DNA of 64,000 nt, from NCBI GenBank assembly GCA_009735695.1, contig SRSL01000005.1:124001-188000 (forward strand), given 5' to 3'. The stretch is from Christiangramia bathymodioli (GTDB taxonomy: Bacteria; Bacteroidota; Bacteroidia; Flavobacteriales; Flavobacteriaceae). Both the position numbers and the translations under genes were made by a program. Shown piece by piece: positions 45,926 through 54,484 of the stretch (position 1 is its first letter; every line of letters begins with the position of its first letter). Below the pieces are notes generated by a model, which searched no databases, was not told the origin of the DNA, and worked only from the letters and a program-made list of their open reading frames with translations.

Positions 45926-48884
45926 ACTTTTTCTTTTTTTCTTTTTTTGCTGCGGTGTGCTCATCTCCCAGAATTTCCCCGGAAGAAACTATACCTCGGC
46001 TGATGAATTGCCCAATAACACCGTTCGATCCTTGCTGGTAGACAGCAATAATATTCTGTGGATAGGTACCGATAACGGGGTGGTTAGAAAACAGAATGAT
46101 GTTTTCAGGGAATATTTTGAAGAAGACGGCCTGGCTATGAACAGCTGCTGGGCGATCGCTGAAGATAAAAATGGCAATATCTGGTTGGGGAGTTATGGTG
46201 GCGGGCTAAGCATCTATGATGGCGAAAAATTCAGGGTCATCTCCAGAAACAAAGGTCTTGTAAATAATGAAGTAACTCGCTTATTTCCTGCGGGCGATCA
46301 TATGTATGTGGGCACCAGCGATGGCCTCTCGAGGGTGAATATTCACAATTTTAAAGTGGATTCCTGGTGCATGCACCCGGCAGACGATCTCTTCAGGGTC
46401 ACCGGTTTTTTGGAATATGAGAACGAAATCTATATCACAACCTATAATACCGGGATCTATAAAATTCCAAAAAATAAACATGACGACCTGGTAAAGATCA
46501 GTGACCATGAATACATCTATTCGGTTTTTCGGGATAAAGACGGGATTTACAGCAGTAATAAGGGCTTTTTCAGCAAAACCAGCATAGGCGATTACCTGGA
46601 AAAGAATGACCGTGTTTCTTCAGAAAAACTGGGCAGCTCCATTCTGTGGGACTATGTAAAGACCAAAAACGAACAAATCTTTACTGCTGCCTGGGGTATA
46701 TATGACACCAACGGAGGGATTTACGAAATTAAAGACGATAAGCTGATTGCCAGAGGAGATGACTTCAGTATTCCCAGCAAAAAGATCATCTCTTTAGCCT
46801 ATGACAAAGAGTTCGACAAATTATATGCGGGTAGCCTGGATGCGGGTTTATTTGAGGTACAACTTGATCCGCAGGTGCAATTCCACGAAATCATGGACCG
46901 GGACGTGCTGGGTTTCAGTTTTTCCGAAGAGCATGCAGCGGTTCTCCTTACTGATGGCATTTTCTTAAAAAATAAGAACGGCACCCAGATCATTTCCCTG
47001 GAAAAATTAAAGCAATGGCAGGAAGCCTATTTAGAAAAAGATGAAAGTCCGCATCCTGAACCCAAGGAATCCTTCTATGAGCTGGATCATTCCACCCCGG
47101 CGAAGGACATTAGCTTTTACGATATAAAATATTCTGAAGATGCCTTCTGGATAAATACCAATATTGGCATCTTCGTGATCCAACCTTCGGGAAAATTGCA
47201 ACGCTATATTCCCCTGCATTCCGAAGAGATCAACTTCAGCAGCAAAGGCAGGCTTATTGAAACCCATCCATACGGTGGAGCGAGGGTTTATTCCAATCTC
47301 GATGCTTTTGAATACAGGCATTTTTTACAGGAAGATCCTGAAACGCCTACCATGGTAGTTAACAGCCTGAAGACGGAAGACCGTACTTACTTCCTTTCAG
47401 TCTTTTCGGGCCTTTATGTATGGGAGAATGGGAATTTCAGGTCCTATTTAAAGGAAGGTATCTGGCAGGAAGAAAAACTGAGACATATCACCAGGCTGGA
47501 GGACCATCTCGCCATATCCACCGAATTTGGAGATGTTTATATCATTAACGACCACGCAGACTTTAAGATACTGAAAAAGATACCACGGGCCAGGATCGAG
47601 GGGAATACCATTTCATTTTTGAAAAATTACGAGGGCTCTTTGCTGATAGGAACCGAAAAAGGATTGAATATTTATAAGAACGGGCGTTTTATTTTTCTGA
47701 ATGAAGAACAGGGCCTTGAACAACCATTTTTTGGAGCGGAGGTAAACCATAACTTCCTGTCTATTGGCAGCAGCGGTGGTTTTTACCAGATCAATCTTGA
47801 TAAGTTCGAAGACCCGCAATCGCTGATCAGCGATCTGCAAATAAAAGAGGTGTATGTGAATAACCAGGAATTTCCTGTTGACCGAAAAGGTGAAAATGAA
47901 AAGATCAGGCTGGAACACGATGAGAACACCGTTCTTTTTAAATTCAGCACCAACTCACATCCCTATCCCAAAAAACTAAGCTACCAGTACCGGCTTAACG
48001 ACAGGGAAGAATGGAGTCTCCCCTCCCCTAAGCCCGAAGTATTTCTTCCGTTCCTGCCTTCGAAAAATTATGATCTTTCGGTTAAGGTAACCGACCATAG
48101 TACGGGTTTAAGTTATGATGAATCCCTCGCTCAGTTTGCTATACTTCCGCCGTTCTGGAGAACCTGGTGGTTCAGCTTTCTTGTCTTCAGCAGCATCCTT
48201 CTCATCATTCTTGGGATTTACAAGTATCAGCTAAGGCAAAAGTTACAGTTCGAAGAACAGAAAAGGCTTATTCAGCAGCGATTTGAAGAAACCAGGATGG
48301 AGGCCCTGCTGGCGCAAATGAATCCGCATTTTATCTTCAACGCCATGAATTCGATTCAGAATTATATTATGGACAGCGATATCGATAATGCCTCGATCTT
48401 TTTAGGAGACTTTGCGAAACTCATAAGGCTTAACCTGGATCATTGCACCAAACCCAGGATCCTGCTCGTGGAAGAGATCGAATACTTACAGTCTTATATA
48501 CGAGTGGAGAATTCGCGCTTTGATGATTCGATCAATGTGGAGATGCATATAGACCCGGCCATAGACACCTATGAAGTTGAAATTCCCACGATGATCCTGC
48601 AGACTTTCGTTGAAAATGTTTTCGTACACGCATTTCCAGATGCCGTAAAGAATCCCAGACTTAAGATTTGCTTCGAGCTGCATGCCGAAAATGTGCTGAA
48701 ATGCATTATTGAAGATAATGGAATTGGCTATTCACCGGGAACTTCAAAGTCTATGCACGATTCTAAGGGAGTTAAGCTGGTAAGGGAGCGCCTGGCTCTT
48801 TTGGGTTATGACCTGGAAGAAGCCCTGCAGGTAAAAACTTCAAAAAAGGAAGGTACAAAAGTTACGATAAGCCTGAAGGTCTAA
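45903..48884 (+). CDS. Propeller-type sensor histidine kinase (LytS class)
   Basis: About 993 residues from ATG 45903; the frame opens at 45855, but MPSYRINKLFLFFFFCCGVL is the natural signal/anchor start. The periplasmic part has two-component-regulator propeller repeats such as LWIGTDNGVVRKQ and IWLGSYGGGLSIYD, then a triple-Y-type beta domain (about 690-760, YQYRLNDREEW). A membrane helix near 780 (WWFSFLVFSSILLIILGIY) leads to the His_kinase domain with AQMNPHFIFNAMNSIQNYIM and an ATP-binding end with DNGIGYSPG and GTKVTISL. It is the architecture of one-component-like polysaccharide sensors, but here lacks a fused regulator and partners the LytTR protein. Confidence 0.92.
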   Translation: MPSYRINKLFLFFFFCCGVLISQNFPGRNYTSADELPNNTVRSLLVDSNNILWIGTDNGVVRKQNDVFREYFEEDGLAMNSCWAIAEDKNGNIWLGSYGGGLSIYDGEKFRVISRNKGLVNNEVTRLFPAGDHMYVGTSDGLSRVNIHNFKVDSWCMHPADDLFRVTGFLEYENEIYITTYNTGIYKIPKNKHDDLVKISDHEYIYSVFRDKDGIYSSNKGFFSKTSIGDYLEKNDRVSSEKLGSSILWDYVKTKNEQIFTAAWGIYDTNGGIYEIKDDKLIARGDDFSIPSKKIISLAYDKEFDKLYAGSLDAGLFEVQLDPQVQFHEIMDRDVLGFSFSEEHAAVLLTDGIFLKNKNGTQIISLEKLKQWQEAYLEKDESPHPEPKESFYELDHSTPAKDISFYDIKYSEDAFWINTNIGIFVIQPSGKLQRYIPLHSEEINFSSKGRLIETHPYGGARVYSNLDAFEYRHFLQEDPETPTMVVNSLKTEDRTYFLSVFSGLYVWENGNFRSYLKEGIWQEEKLRHITRLEDHLAISTEFGDVYIINDHADFKILKKIPRARIEGNTISFLKNYEGSLLIGTEKGLNIYKNGRFIFLNEEQGLEQPFFGAEVNHNFLSIGSSGGFYQINLDKFEDPQSLISDLQIKEVYVNNQEFPVDRKGENEKIRLEHDENTVLFKFSTNSHPYPKKLSYQYRLNDREEWSLPSPKPEVFLPFLPSKNYDLSVKVTDHSTGLSYDESLAQFAILPPFWRTWWFSFLVFSSILLIILGIYKYQLRQKLQFEEQKRLIQQRFEETRMEALLAQMNPHFIFNAMNSIQNYIMDSDIDNASIFLGDFAKLIRLNLDHCTKPRILLVEEIEYLQSYIRVENSRFDDSINVEMHIDPAIDTYEVEIPTMILQTFVENVFVHAFPDAVKNPRLKICFELHAENVLKCIIEDNGIGYSPGTSKSMHDSKGVKLVRERLALLGYDLEEALQVKTSKKEGTKVTISLKV

Positions 48885-49144
48885 CGATAACTTCAAAAAT
48901 CCATACGTTTACTAATCGACTAATTTTTATTCCTAGCAATATGGTAGGTTTACCAAAAATTAGAGCTGGCAGCGGCTAGATTCGTTTTTGAATTTGCTTA
49001 AAATGAAATATTATGAGTAGGGTCGTAGTATTTTCAAGGGGTAAACATAGCCGTAGCTACTCTAATCTTTTTCGGCATTAGATTATTTTCATAATCGAGC
49101 GTTTGTTTAAAACCACCTGAGGTTTTTCTTCAGGTGGTTTTTTT
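48885..49144 (+). ncRNA. Candidate small RNA 1, ending in a strong terminator
   Basis: No open frame. GAGTAG (49015-49020) pairs with CTACTC (49057-49062), GATTAT with ATAATC (49081-49096), and the region ends in the terminator ACCACCTGA / TCAGGTGGT + T7 at 49111-49144, 230 bases after the kinase gene. The segment begins TGAGTAGGGTC, identical to the loop of the module repeats. The 5' end is uncertain because I found no clean -7 box; it could also be the long 3' untranslated region of the kinase mRNA. Confidence 0.4.
49111..49144 (+). terminator. Rho-independent terminator 1 in the intergenic region
   Basis: The arms ACCACCTGA and TCAGGTGGT are followed by TTTTTTT. Confidence 0.85.
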
Positions 49145-49269
49145 AATAATAATTGTGTTATATGCTAACTGAAAATCGAAACCCGGCGGTAACATACAAA
49201 ACCTGCAAGCCAGCAAAAGCCCAGTGTTAAATAAATTATAAAGTGTTTAGTTTTTGAATTAAAACATTA

Positions 49270-49407
49270 AACGTTTTCGTAAATTTACTAAAGTAAAAAG
49301 GAAAATACTTATTCAGAACGCATGCTTAAACTGAATAAGCCCACTATAAAGAAATGCGCGTTGCAACAAAAAAAACTCCTGCCGGAATCCGTTCTGGCGG
49401 GAGTTTT
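49270..49407 (+). ncRNA. Candidate small RNA 2 with stem, possible pseudoknot and terminator
   Basis: The hairpin CTTATTCAG (from 49308) / CTGAATAAG carries a loop AACGC that could pair with GCGTT downstream (pseudoknot). It is followed by the 16-base perfect stem of the terminator. Upstream, TAAATTTA near 49283 is the nearest -7-like box. No protein frame. It lies between sRNA candidate 1 and the Nudix gene, both of which are transcribed in the same direction. Confidence 0.4.
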
Positions 49408-49410
49408 TTT
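49372..49410 (+). terminator. Rho-independent terminator 2 in the intergenic region
   Basis: 16 consecutive pairs (two G-U type) between AAAACTCCTGCCGGAA and TTCTGGCGGGAGTTTT around the UNCG-type loop TCCG, followed by T's. It isolates the Nudix-helicase operon from upstream transcription. Confidence 0.93.
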
Positions 49411-49517
49411 ATTCGCTATTTAGTATTATGTGGAAAGTTGGTTAAAAAGTAAATTTCAATTAACGCAAAGAACTCGCTTTTTCATGTAAATTTATTTTAA
49501 CCGATAATTGAAACTAG

Positions 49518-49907
49518 TTGATTCGAGTTACCTGTGCTTTAATAGAAGACAACGATAAAATTTTATGTGCTCAACGCAGTGAAAAAATGAGTCTCCCGTT
49601 AAAATGGGAATTTCCAGGTGGAAAAGTTGAGAAGGGTGAAACATTAGAAGAGTGTTTGAAAAGAGAGATCAAAGAAGAATTAGGCTTGAATATTGAAATA
49701 TTAGAGCGTCTTCCACCCAACCAGCACAGGTATAATGATCAAAAAATTATTGAACTAATTCCATTTCGCTGTTCCCTACAAACTTCAGAAATTATTTTAA
49801 AGGAGCACTCTAAAATAGAGTGGGCTACTACTTCCCAGTTACAGAATTTTGATTGGGCTGAAGCTGATATACCAATCGTTCAACATTATATAGAAAATTA
49901 TAAATGA
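49518..49907 (+). CDS. Nudix hydrolase, MutT-like
   Basis: 129 residues with a TTG start at 49518 (an in-frame stop lies just before; the next ATG would cut the first strand). The Nudix box is complete from Gly35 to Gly56: GGKVEKGE, then ECLKREIKEELG with catalytic REIKEE. The N-terminus MIRVTCALIEDNDKILCAQR is like MutT. Expected activity: hydrolysis of oxidised or modified nucleoside triphosphates. It overlaps the next gene by ATGA (49904-49907) and is AT-rich like it, unlike the flanking genes. It forms a two-gene operon with the PLD-helicase protein. Confidence 0.92.
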   Translation: MIRVTCALIEDNDKILCAQRSEKMSLPLKWEFPGGKVEKGETLEECLKREIKEELGLNIEILERLPPNQHRYNDQKIIELIPFRCSLQTSEIILKEHSKIEWATTSQLQNFDWAEADIPIVQHYIENYK

Positions 49908-52900
49908 GCTTTGAGACCGGCCTATACGAGCAGCTAATAAACAAACTTATAAGTAACAAATTAGATTCTCTCGACTGTGAAAAATTTCATGTAAGTAAAA
50001 CTCCTTTAGACAAAGAGGAGGCATCACAATATTTAAGTCTTTATTTATCTGAAACCATTCGGTTCGCCTTAAATGAAATAAAAGAAAAAGATCGGCCTTT
50101 AAAACAAATTGAAATTTCCAATAAGATTATTCATTTGCTTTCGCAAGAACTCAATAAATTGGAATTAACTGAAAATTTAATTGAAAATGAAGGTAGAATA
50201 CTAGAAGCCGTTTTTTCTAAAACTAATTTCCCGTATTCAAATTTGAAAGATCGACTTAAGGAAATTACACCTTATACGCGTCTTAGCCAAAGTGAATTAT
50301 TCACTGGAAATAATACTGGGATCTCCCTCGAAAGTGAAATAAAGAAAGAAATTCTATCAGCCGACGAGATATGTTGGCTGGTATCATTTATTAAATTTTC
50401 GGGAATCCGAATATTTAAAAAAGAGTTAGAGGAGTTTACAAACAGCGGTAGAAAGCTAAAAATTATTACTACCTCATACATGGGAGCTACCGATCCAAAG
50501 GCTGTTGAATATTTATCTTCGCTCCAGAATACTGAAATTAAAGTTTCCTATAACGTAGAACATGAAAGGTTGCATGCTAAAGCTTACCTTTTTTTACGCA
50601 ATTCAGGTTTTCATACTGGTTATATAGGTTCTTCTAACCTTTCCAGATCAGCTTTAACAAATGGTTTGGAGTGGAATTTAAAAGTCACTACTCAGGAAAT
50701 TGGGCACATAATAGATAAGTTTCAAAAAACATTTGACACCTATTGGGAAGATCCTGAATTTGAATATTACGATCGTGACAGAGATAAAGCCAAGCTTATC
50801 AATTCTTTAAAAAGACAGAGTAATCAAGGAATAAATCAAATCACCACCTTTTTTGATTTAAAACCCTACCCCTATCAAGAAGAAATCCTTTCCAAATTAG
50901 ATTCAGAAAGGATTATTCATAATCGACACAAGAACTTATTAGTAGCAGCTACAGGTACAGGAAAGACAGTAATCTCTGCTTTCGATTTCAAACGTTTCAA
51001 AAATTCTCATTCTTCTACTAAATTTTTATTCGTGGCCCATCGAAAAGAAATTTTAGAACAAGCACAAAAAACCTTTCAGCATGTTTTACGTGATTCAAAT
51101 TTTGGAGAATTATGGGTTGGTGGTTACGAACCCAATAAATATGACCAATTATTTGCATCGGTTCAGACTCTAAATAACCGACTTAAAACATTAGATTTAA
51201 GTGAAGATTTTTTCGATTATATAATTGTCGATGAAGTACATCACATTAAAGCGGATAGTTATAGACCAATTTTAAACAGGTTCAATCCTAAAATATTATT
51301 AGGTCTTACTGCTACTCCAGAAAGGATGGATGGAGGAGACATTACAGAAGATTTTCATGATAAAATTGCGGCTGAAATAAGACTTCCAGAAGCTCTAAAC
51401 AGAAAATTACTTTCACCATTTCAATATTTTGCTTTATCAGATTCTATTGACTTGTCCAACGTTAGCTGGAAAAACGGAAAGTATGAGATTAGAGAATTGA
51501 CAAGACTATATACCGAAAATGATCGGCGGGTGGGCGATATTTTGAAGAACTGTAATGAATATTTAACCGACGTTCATAATGTTCAGGCCTTAGGTTTTTG
51601 TGTAAGCCAGGATCACGCAAAATATATGGCTCAAAAATTTATCCTAGCTGGATTAAAGGCTGATTATTTAATAAGTGGAAATAGTTCTGAACGGGATATT
51701 ATCAGGGATCGCCTAACTAAAAAAGAGATTAATTATTTATTCGTAGTCGATATATTTAATGAAGGTGTTGACATACCTGAAATTGACACAGTCCTTTTCC
51801 TTCGACCAACTGAAAGTTTAACGATTTTCTTACAACAGTTAGGACGAGGGCTAAGGTTAGCCGAAAATAAAGATTGTCTTACTGTTCTCGATTTCGTTGG
51901 AAATGCGAGACCTGAGTACGATTTTGAACATAAGTTCAGAGCTTTAATAGGAAAAACACATACTTCGGTTATTAAGGAAATTGAAGATGAGTTTCCGCAT
52001 TTGCCTTTAGGTTGCTCCATCGTTTTAGAGAAAAAAGCTAAAGAAATTATTCTGAAAAATATAAAAGAAGCTACCGAATTTAGGAGACCACAGCTACTTC
52101 AAAAAATAAAAAATTTCAAACACCATAGTACTAGGCCTCTCAATCTATCTAACTTCTTAGAGTTTCATCATTTAGAGATACCACAAATTTATAAGAAAGG
52201 TAGCTGGAAAAGGTTATGTGCAGATGCAGGAATAATTGAAGATTTTTCAGAACCTAATGAGAAGGAATTAACAAATTTCATAAGTAATAGATTGATTCAA
52301 TGTAACTCAATTAGTTACCTGAAATTTATAAAAATCCTCTGTAAGGTTAATTTTGACATTTCAGAAGTTTCCCCTGAAGATCGTTTAAAAGCTCTAATGC
52401 TGCATTATGATGTATGGCAAAAATCTGGACCAGAGTGCAATTTTGAATCATTACAGGAAAGCTTATATCAAATTGGAAGAAATCCTATAATGACTCAAGA
52501 AATTCTTGAAGTTATTGATTACTCAATTGACAAAATTGATTTTATAGAAAAACCGATTGATATTGGCTTCGAATTGCCTTTAAAACTTCATAGCCGTTAC
52601 AATAGAAATCAAATTTTGGTTGCTATTAGAAGACATAAATTCAAAAAGGCCAAACCAAGTCGAGAAGGAGCTTCCTACGAAAAATCAATTAATACAGAAG
52701 CATTATTTGTAACATTAAAAAAATCAGATAAAGAATATTCTCCAACAACCATGTACGAGGATTATGCTGTTAATAAACATTTATTTCATTGGCAGACTCA
52801 GAATAGCGCAAGTCCAAATACTCCAAAGGGTCAGGCATACATTAATAGCGAAAAAACTGTTTTACTTTTTGTTAGGGAACAAAATAAAGATGAGTATGGA

Positions 52901-53041
52901 TTTACGATGGGATATGTATTACTTGGAGAAGTTTCTTTCCAAAAATTTTCTGGTGAGAAACCCATGAATATTGAGTGGAAATTAGATGAACCTATACCTT
53001 CTTATATTTTAAAAGAAAGCCAAAAATTGGCGGTTGGTTAA
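49904..53041 (+). CDS. PLD-nuclease/superfamily 2 helicase with DUF3427 C-terminus
   Basis: 1045 residues. Order: N-terminal helical region (1-140); phospholipase D-like nuclease (about 145-290) with HAKAYLF and GYIGSSNLS (HxK and S/N positions); SF2 helicase core with Walker A AATGTGKT (near 348), DEVH box IVDEVHHI (near 441), TATPER (near 470) and motif VI LQQLGRGLR (near 645); and DUF3427 (about 780-1045) with NRNQILVAIRRHKFKKAKPS and FHWQTQNSASPNTP. Only one PLD half-motif is visible, so dimerisation may be needed. Codon use is much richer in A/T than in neighbours. Partner of the Nudix hydrolase; a defence or repair role is inferred. Confidence 0.92.
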   Translation: MSFETGLYEQLINKLISNKLDSLDCEKFHVSKTPLDKEEASQYLSLYLSETIRFALNEIKEKDRPLKQIEISNKIIHLLSQELNKLELTENLIENEGRILEAVFSKTNFPYSNLKDRLKEITPYTRLSQSELFTGNNTGISLESEIKKEILSADEICWLVSFIKFSGIRIFKKELEEFTNSGRKLKIITTSYMGATDPKAVEYLSSLQNTEIKVSYNVEHERLHAKAYLFLRNSGFHTGYIGSSNLSRSALTNGLEWNLKVTTQEIGHIIDKFQKTFDTYWEDPEFEYYDRDRDKAKLINSLKRQSNQGINQITTFFDLKPYPYQEEILSKLDSERIIHNRHKNLLVAATGTGKTVISAFDFKRFKNSHSSTKFLFVAHRKEILEQAQKTFQHVLRDSNFGELWVGGYEPNKYDQLFASVQTLNNRLKTLDLSEDFFDYIIVDEVHHIKADSYRPILNRFNPKILLGLTATPERMDGGDITEDFHDKIAAEIRLPEALNRKLLSPFQYFALSDSIDLSNVSWKNGKYEIRELTRLYTENDRRVGDILKNCNEYLTDVHNVQALGFCVSQDHAKYMAQKFILAGLKADYLISGNSSERDIIRDRLTKKEINYLFVVDIFNEGVDIPEIDTVLFLRPTESLTIFLQQLGRGLRLAENKDCLTVLDFVGNARPEYDFEHKFRALIGKTHTSVIKEIEDEFPHLPLGCSIVLEKKAKEIILKNIKEATEFRRPQLLQKIKNFKHHSTRPLNLSNFLEFHHLEIPQIYKKGSWKRLCADAGIIEDFSEPNEKELTNFISNRLIQCNSISYLKFIKILCKVNFDISEVSPEDRLKALMLHYDVWQKSGPECNFESLQESLYQIGRNPIMTQEILEVIDYSIDKIDFIEKPIDIGFELPLKLHSRYNRNQILVAIRRHKFKKAKPSREGASYEKSINTEALFVTLKKSDKEYSPTTMYEDYAVNKHLFHWQTQNSASPNTPKGQAYINSEKTVLLFVREQNKDEYGFTMGYVLLGEVSFQKFSGEKPMNIEWKLDEPIPSYILKESQKLAVG

Positions 53042-53101
53042 TAGATTAGTATGACTTAGAAGAGGTTTTATCCTACAAAGGTAACCCAGGCTTCTAATTC
53101 A

Positions 53102-53209
53102 GGATTAACTGCGTTGATCCGCAGAGAGTATCCTACTTAAATTAAAAGCTTCAGGTCGCATAGCGATCTAAATTTGTTTTGTTTCGAATGGGATTAACTC
53201 CGTTGATCC
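53102..53209 (+). repeat. Two copies of a 19-base repeat
   Basis: GGATTAACTGCGTTGATCC (53102-53120) and GGATTAACTCCGTTGATCC (53191-53209) differ at one base and are 70 bases apart, each with GGAT/ATCC ends. They lie between the helicase gene and tRNA-Ser. No coding frame covers them. Confidence 0.55.
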
Positions 53210-53236
53210 TGATGGGGGAATCCAGCAAGAAAAACC

Positions 53237-53262
53237 GCACTGCTTAAAGCAGTGCTTTTTTT
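53237..53262 (+). terminator. Terminator downstream of the helicase gene
   Basis: GCACTGC / GCAGTGC with a 5-base loop and seven T (plus strand). It is about 195 bases after the helicase stop. Confidence 0.7.
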
Positions 53263-53302
53263 GTTTTTGCTCAGGCAGCAAAGCCAGCTTTGCGCCTGGC
53301 TA

Positions 53303-53337
53303 AAAACAAAAAACCCGCAATTTTCATTGCGGGTTTT
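53303..53337 (-). terminator. Terminator of tRNA-Ser
   Basis: On the minus strand AAAACCCGCAAT pairs with ATTGCGGGTTTT around a 4-base loop and is followed by a TTTTTG T-rich run. It begins six bases downstream of the tRNA 3' end. Confidence 0.85.
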
Positions 53338-53342
53338 CCTTG

Positions 53343-53427
53343 CGGAGGAAGAGGGATTCGAACCCCCGGAGGTGTGACCCTCAACAGTTTTCAAGACTGC
53401 CGCATTCGACCACTCTGCCATTCCTCC
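53343..53427 (-). tRNA. tRNA-Ser (anticodon UGA)
   Basis: 85 bases on the minus strand. The acceptor arms GGAGGAA and TTCCTCC, D-stem GCA/TGC, anticodon stem GCAGT/ACTGT with loop CTTGAAA (anticodon TGA), a long variable arm GAGG-loop-CCTC and T-arm GGGGGTTCGAATCCCTC are all present. Discriminator base G is followed by CA, so the 3' CCA is not encoded. The long variable arm and G discriminator confirm the serine identity. It reads UCN codons, mainly UCA. Confidence 0.95.
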
Positions 53428-53599
53428 CAGATCAGCTATTTGCTGAATGCGGGTGCAAATATAACACGCTTTTTTAATTATCCACAACTAAATCCTAAAC
53501 TTTTTTTGGGCAATTTACAGACTTCCCACAATCTCCTAATTCCCAATAATTTATTTTTCTGCCAATTCCTTTTTGTAAATTGAATCCAAAATTTCCCCC

Positions 53600-54304
53600 A
53601 TGCAAAAATGTCTATTCAGCCTTGCCTTTCTTTTTGTTTTTATTTCTTTAAATGCGCAGAACCAAAATTACAAAGAACTCATGGAGCAGGATTGGCCCGA
53701 ACTTAAACGCTATCACGAAAAGAACCAGCAGATTATTCAGAATAAAGCCTGGCCAGAAGTGGTCTTTATGGGAAATTCCATTACCGAAGGCTGGATAAAC
53801 ACTCACCCAGAATTTTTTGAAGACAACAATTACCTCAACCGGGGAATTGGCGGACAAACGAGTCCGCAAATGCTTATCAGGTTCACTCCAGATGTGCTGG
53901 ATCTTAAACCTGAAGTTGTGGTGATCCTTGCCGGAACCAATGATCTTGCGGCGAATACCGGCTATTCCTCCGTGAAAATGATCAGTGATAACATCAGGGC
54001 CATGGCCACACTCGCAGAAAAGAACAATATTAAAGTGGTGCTTTCTTCGGTGCTTCCGGTGTATGATTATCCGTGGCGGCCAGGGCTCGAACCGGTTTCG
54101 AGAATTCAGGAACTCAATGAATGGATGGAAAACTATGCCCGGGAAAACAATCATGTTTACCTGGATTATTTCAGCAGCATGAGCAATGACCAAAAAGGCA
54201 TGAGAAAAGAATATTCTGAAGATGGGGTCCATCCCAATGCGAAGGCATATTCAGTTATGGAACCGCTGGTTCAGGAAGCCATTAATAAAGCACTAAATCG
54301 ATAA
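53600..54304 (+). CDS. Secreted SGNH/GDSL-family hydrolase
   Basis: 234 residues with signal peptide MQKCLFSLAFLFVFISLNAQ. Catalytic blocks: block I VVFMGNSITEGW (a GNS instead of GDS, with Ser), block II Gly in RGIGGQTSPQML, block III LAGTNDLAAN (Asn) and block V DGVHPNAKAY with Asp and His. Likely a periplasmic esterase or carbohydrate deacetylase-type acylhydrolase. Single gene; the next gene has a 180-base gap with no promoter recognised. Confidence 0.93.
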   Translation: MQKCLFSLAFLFVFISLNAQNQNYKELMEQDWPELKRYHEKNQQIIQNKAWPEVVFMGNSITEGWINTHPEFFEDNNYLNRGIGGQTSPQMLIRFTPDVLDLKPEVVVILAGTNDLAANTGYSSVKMISDNIRAMATLAEKNNIKVVLSSVLPVYDYPWRPGLEPVSRIQELNEWMENYARENNHVYLDYFSSMSNDQKGMRKEYSEDGVHPNAKAYSVMEPLVQEAINKALNR

Positions 54305-54484
54305 TAAGCCGGAGAATTTTTGATCACCTTATATTACTTGTACAATTTTCAACACAAGTTTGAAATCATTTAATTCAGTTTTAAACCTTTTTGATTCTTT
54401 CCCGTCTATAATAATAAGTTCCTAATCCATACTTTAACCCAAAACCGCTATATTGGCGGCAATTATTAAAAACTTAATCGGAAG

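Noticed and set aside
49440-53343. Genomic island with direct repeats of the tRNA-Ser 3' end
   Set aside because: I looked for a second copy of the tRNA 3' end near the left side of the Nudix-helicase operon and found none, so integration at the tRNA is not supported by att repeats.
53194-53583. Open frames on both strands around the tRNA
   Set aside because: They run through the tRNA-Ser and its terminators and show no protein-like composition.
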